Positions 5,672-7,014 of a DNA stretch of 7,014 nt are shown here, piece after piece. Position 1 is the first letter of the stretch; every line of letters begins with the position of its first letter. The stretch comes from Sandaracinaceae bacterium. GTDB taxonomy: Bacteria > Myxococcota_A > Polyangia > Polyangiales > JAFGIB01. Location: contig JADGRG010000411.1 of NCBI GenBank assembly GCA_017881145.1, forward strand, positions 1 to 7,014, written 5' to 3'. The translations under genes and the position numbers were made by a program. The notes beneath the pieces were generated by a model. That model searched no databases, was not told the origin of the DNA, and worked only from the letters and a program-made list of their open reading frames with translations.

Positions 5672-6490
5672 ATGCAGATCCGCGACGTCATGCAACGCCG
5701 GCTGACCACCATCAAAGCCAGTGACGGGCTCTCGTTGGCGCTGCAGATCATGCTTTGGGGCGGCATCCGCCACCTGCCTGTGACGCGGCGCGGTCGCTTG
5801 GTTGGCGTGATCACCGAGCGCGATATCCTGCGCGTCCGGCAGCAGAGCGAGGGTGGTGGTTCAGTGCTGCTCGGGACCGTGGGCGATGCCATGACCTCGC
5901 CGGTCGAGCACATCCATCCCGATGCCGACGTGGCCGACGCTGCCGCGGAAATGACCACCAAGAAGATCGGTTGCTTGCCGGTGGTCAGCACCGGGGACTT
6001 GATCGGCATCGTCACGCGCACCGACGTGCTCGGCTCCATCGCTCAGTATCCGGTGCGCCCGGTGCGCGGCGACCAAAGCGCCGGCAGCCTCATGACCGAC
6101 AAGCCGATCACGGCCGAGGCCGACGACCGACTGGTCGATGCGGTGACTCGCATGCTGCAGCACGGCACGCGCCATGTCGTGGTGGTCGATGCCGAGCGTC
6201 GCGTGGTCGGCATCGTCTCCGACCGCGACGTGCGCACAGCGGTGGGCAATCCCGTGCAAGCGCTGGAGGGGGCGCCGCAGGGGTCGGCGCTCGCCAGCCT
6301 GCGCGTGAGCCACGTGATGACGCCAGACCCGCGCACGGTGCGCGAGAGCGAGTCGGTGAGCGCCGTGGTGGCGATCTTGGTGCGCGAGCGCTTCGGCGCG
6401 TTGCCCGTGGTGGATGCGCAGGAGAAGCTGCTAGGCATCATCTCCTACGTGGATGTCCTGCGGCGCCTGATAGACGTGCCTGCAGTTTGA
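5672..6490 (+). CDS. Protein with four CBS domains
   Basis: The 272-residue product consists almost wholly of four CBS repeats, at about residues 1-57, 68-122, 138-191 and 211-268, probably forming two Bateman modules. Each repeat begins with a variant of VMT/DAMTSP/LMTDKP/VMTPDP and has a strand like HLPV, CLPVV or ALPVVD. Each ends in a G[VI]I[TS]xxD-type segment: TERD (48-51), TRTD (115-118), SDRD (183-186) and SYVD (258-261). In CBS proteins this [S/T]xxD Asp contacts the ribose of bound adenine nucleotides, and all four copies have it. No enzyme, transporter or DNA-binding domain is attached and no signal peptide is seen. It is likely a cytoplasmic sensor of AMP, ATP or a related nucleotide that acts on a partner protein; the partner and process are unknown. 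The stop is 19 bases from the end of a convergent small gene. Confidence 0.9.
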   Translation: MQIRDVMQRRLTTIKASDGLSLALQIMLWGGIRHLPVTRRGRLVGVITERDILRVRQQSEGGGSVLLGTVGDAMTSPVEHIHPDADVADAAAEMTTKKIGCLPVVSTGDLIGIVTRTDVLGSIAQYPVRPVRGDQSAGSLMTDKPITAEADDRLVDAVTRMLQHGTRHVVVVDAERRVVGIVSDRDVRTAVGNPVQALEGAPQGSALASLRVSHVMTPDPRTVRESESVSAVVAILVRERFGALPVVDAQEKLLGIISYVDVLRRLIDVPAV

Positions 6491-6509
6491 CGCGTGTGCG
6501 CGCTTCCGA

Positions 6510-6746
6510 CTAGGCCCCTTGCGGCTTGTGCTCGCTCTGTTTGCGGATCGCATTGAGGATCCGGGCGATCACGCGAAACTCGCGCAGTACCTCGCGCGCC
6601 CGTTCTCGCGCCTGCGCCGCGTCCGGCGTTGAAGCGCTCACGCTCACCGTCACTTCTCGCAAGAGCGACGTGAGCTCGGTGTGGAACGCTTCCAGCTCCT
6701 CGGCGCTCGCGAAGCGCAGCGTCTTGGTCTCGGCATCGAAGTTCAC
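6510..6746 (-). CDS. Small protein of unknown function (78 residues)
   Basis: I do not recognise this protein. It starts at a GTG (6746-6744), the only standard start between the upstream in-frame stop at 6789-6791 and the body. A GGAGG on the - strand (6760-6764) lies 13 bases before it, farther than ideal. The product looks real: an N-terminal amphipathic stretch (NFDAETKTLRF), an acidic helix (SAEELEAFHTELTSLLREV), a Ser/Thr/Pro/Asp linker and a long basic helix (AREVLREFRVIARILNAIRK). There is no cysteine, signal peptide or membrane segment, so a small cytoplasmic helical, perhaps dimeric, protein is likely. It is convergent with the CBS gene with a 19-base gap. The frame opposite it is also open and serine/arginine-rich, typical of a shadow. 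Coding status is moderately supported; function is unknown. Confidence 0.55.
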   Translation of the reverse strand: MNFDAETKTLRFASAEELEAFHTELTSLLREVTVSVSASTPDAAQARERAREVLREFRVIARILNAIRKQSEHKPQGA

Positions 6747-7014
6747 TGCCGGAGTCTCGCCTCCAGAGCGGAACGCGTCGAGGCCAATCTAACGCGGCGG
6801 CAGGTCTTCGCACCCTTGCGTCGATCGCGCGGCAGGTATGTGCTCCACGTACTACCTTCTACTTCTGGGTATCGCACCGGGCTTGGCGGGGATATGTTCA
6901 TCAACGCGGCGCCTGCGCGGCTTTTTGCTTGGCTTCCGACTTCTAGCATCCTCGACTTTCCCGCTTTTCGCTCACCTCTGTCACCTCCACCCTGGATCCG
7001 GCGTGACCTGCACC
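6747..7014. other. Terminal stretch without a supported gene
   Basis: I see no convincing gene in these 268 bases. Parts, such as 6835-6870 and 6920-6985, are less GC-rich than the genes. On the - strand a frame stays open from the window edge to a stop near 6743, but its product is rich in Arg, Ser and Ala without recognisable structure. The stretch probably holds the promoter and leader of the - strand small gene; I could not define -35 and -10 boxes. AGGTGA occurs twice, nine bases apart, on the - strand within 6973-6987. Confidence 0.4.

Noticed and set aside
6491..6502. CGCG-TGTG-CGCG as a shared terminator between convergent genes
   Set aside because: Four-base stem, no T-run on either strand.
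6905..6926. GC-rich stretch followed by TTTTT as an intrinsic terminator
   Set aside because: Only 3-4 bp stems can be drawn and no + strand gene ends nearby.
6743..7012. Open - strand frame to the window edge
   Set aside because: No start with ribosome binding site, no recognisable domain, overlaps the small gene in another frame, non-coding-like composition.

Overview
The window is GC-rich (low to mid 60s percent, judged by eye) and densely coding. It carries six recognisable or convincing genes, five on the + strand and one small one on the - strand. Everything seen is bacterial. A MinD/FlhG-type ATPase with a PilZ tail, an E. coli-type MotA/MotB pair and a REC-EAL protein together suggest a flagellated proteobacterium-like organism. 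My best guess is a deltaproteobacterial or myxobacterial-type lineage, but there is no rRNA or other marker here and that placement is weak.

Positions 2-4350 form a motility and cyclic-di-GMP block. It opens with the 3' part of a MinD/ParA-family (FlhG-like) ATPase fused to a canonical PilZ domain. After 69 bases comes motA, which overlaps motB by ATGA. After a structured leader of about 180 bases comes a response regulator with a C-terminal EAL phosphodiesterase domain. A c-di-GMP receptor domain (PilZ), a motor that c-di-GMP could act on (MotAB) and a c-di-GMP degrading enzyme (REC-EAL) are therefore consecutive and co-oriented. This is the most interesting aspect of the window. The link between them is inferred from gene order.

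Positions 4351-6490 are metabolic or housekeeping. After a 257-base gap with a perfect 22-bp inverted repeat comes a complete 3-hydroxybutyryl-CoA dehydrogenase with all catalytic residues. After another 206-base gap with an inverted repeat comes a protein made of four CBS domains. A 78-residue protein of unknown function lies convergently on the - strand at 6510-6746. The last 268 bases show no gene I can support.

The three longer + strand intergenic regions (2974-3153, 4351-4607, 5466-5671) each contain a substantial inverted repeat, and none is followed by a T-run. They look more like operators or leader RNA structures than intrinsic terminators. The one before the REC-EAL gene is the most elaborate: a 14-bp stem with a 6-base bulge, overlapped by a possible 33-codon ORF that starts on the motB stop codon.
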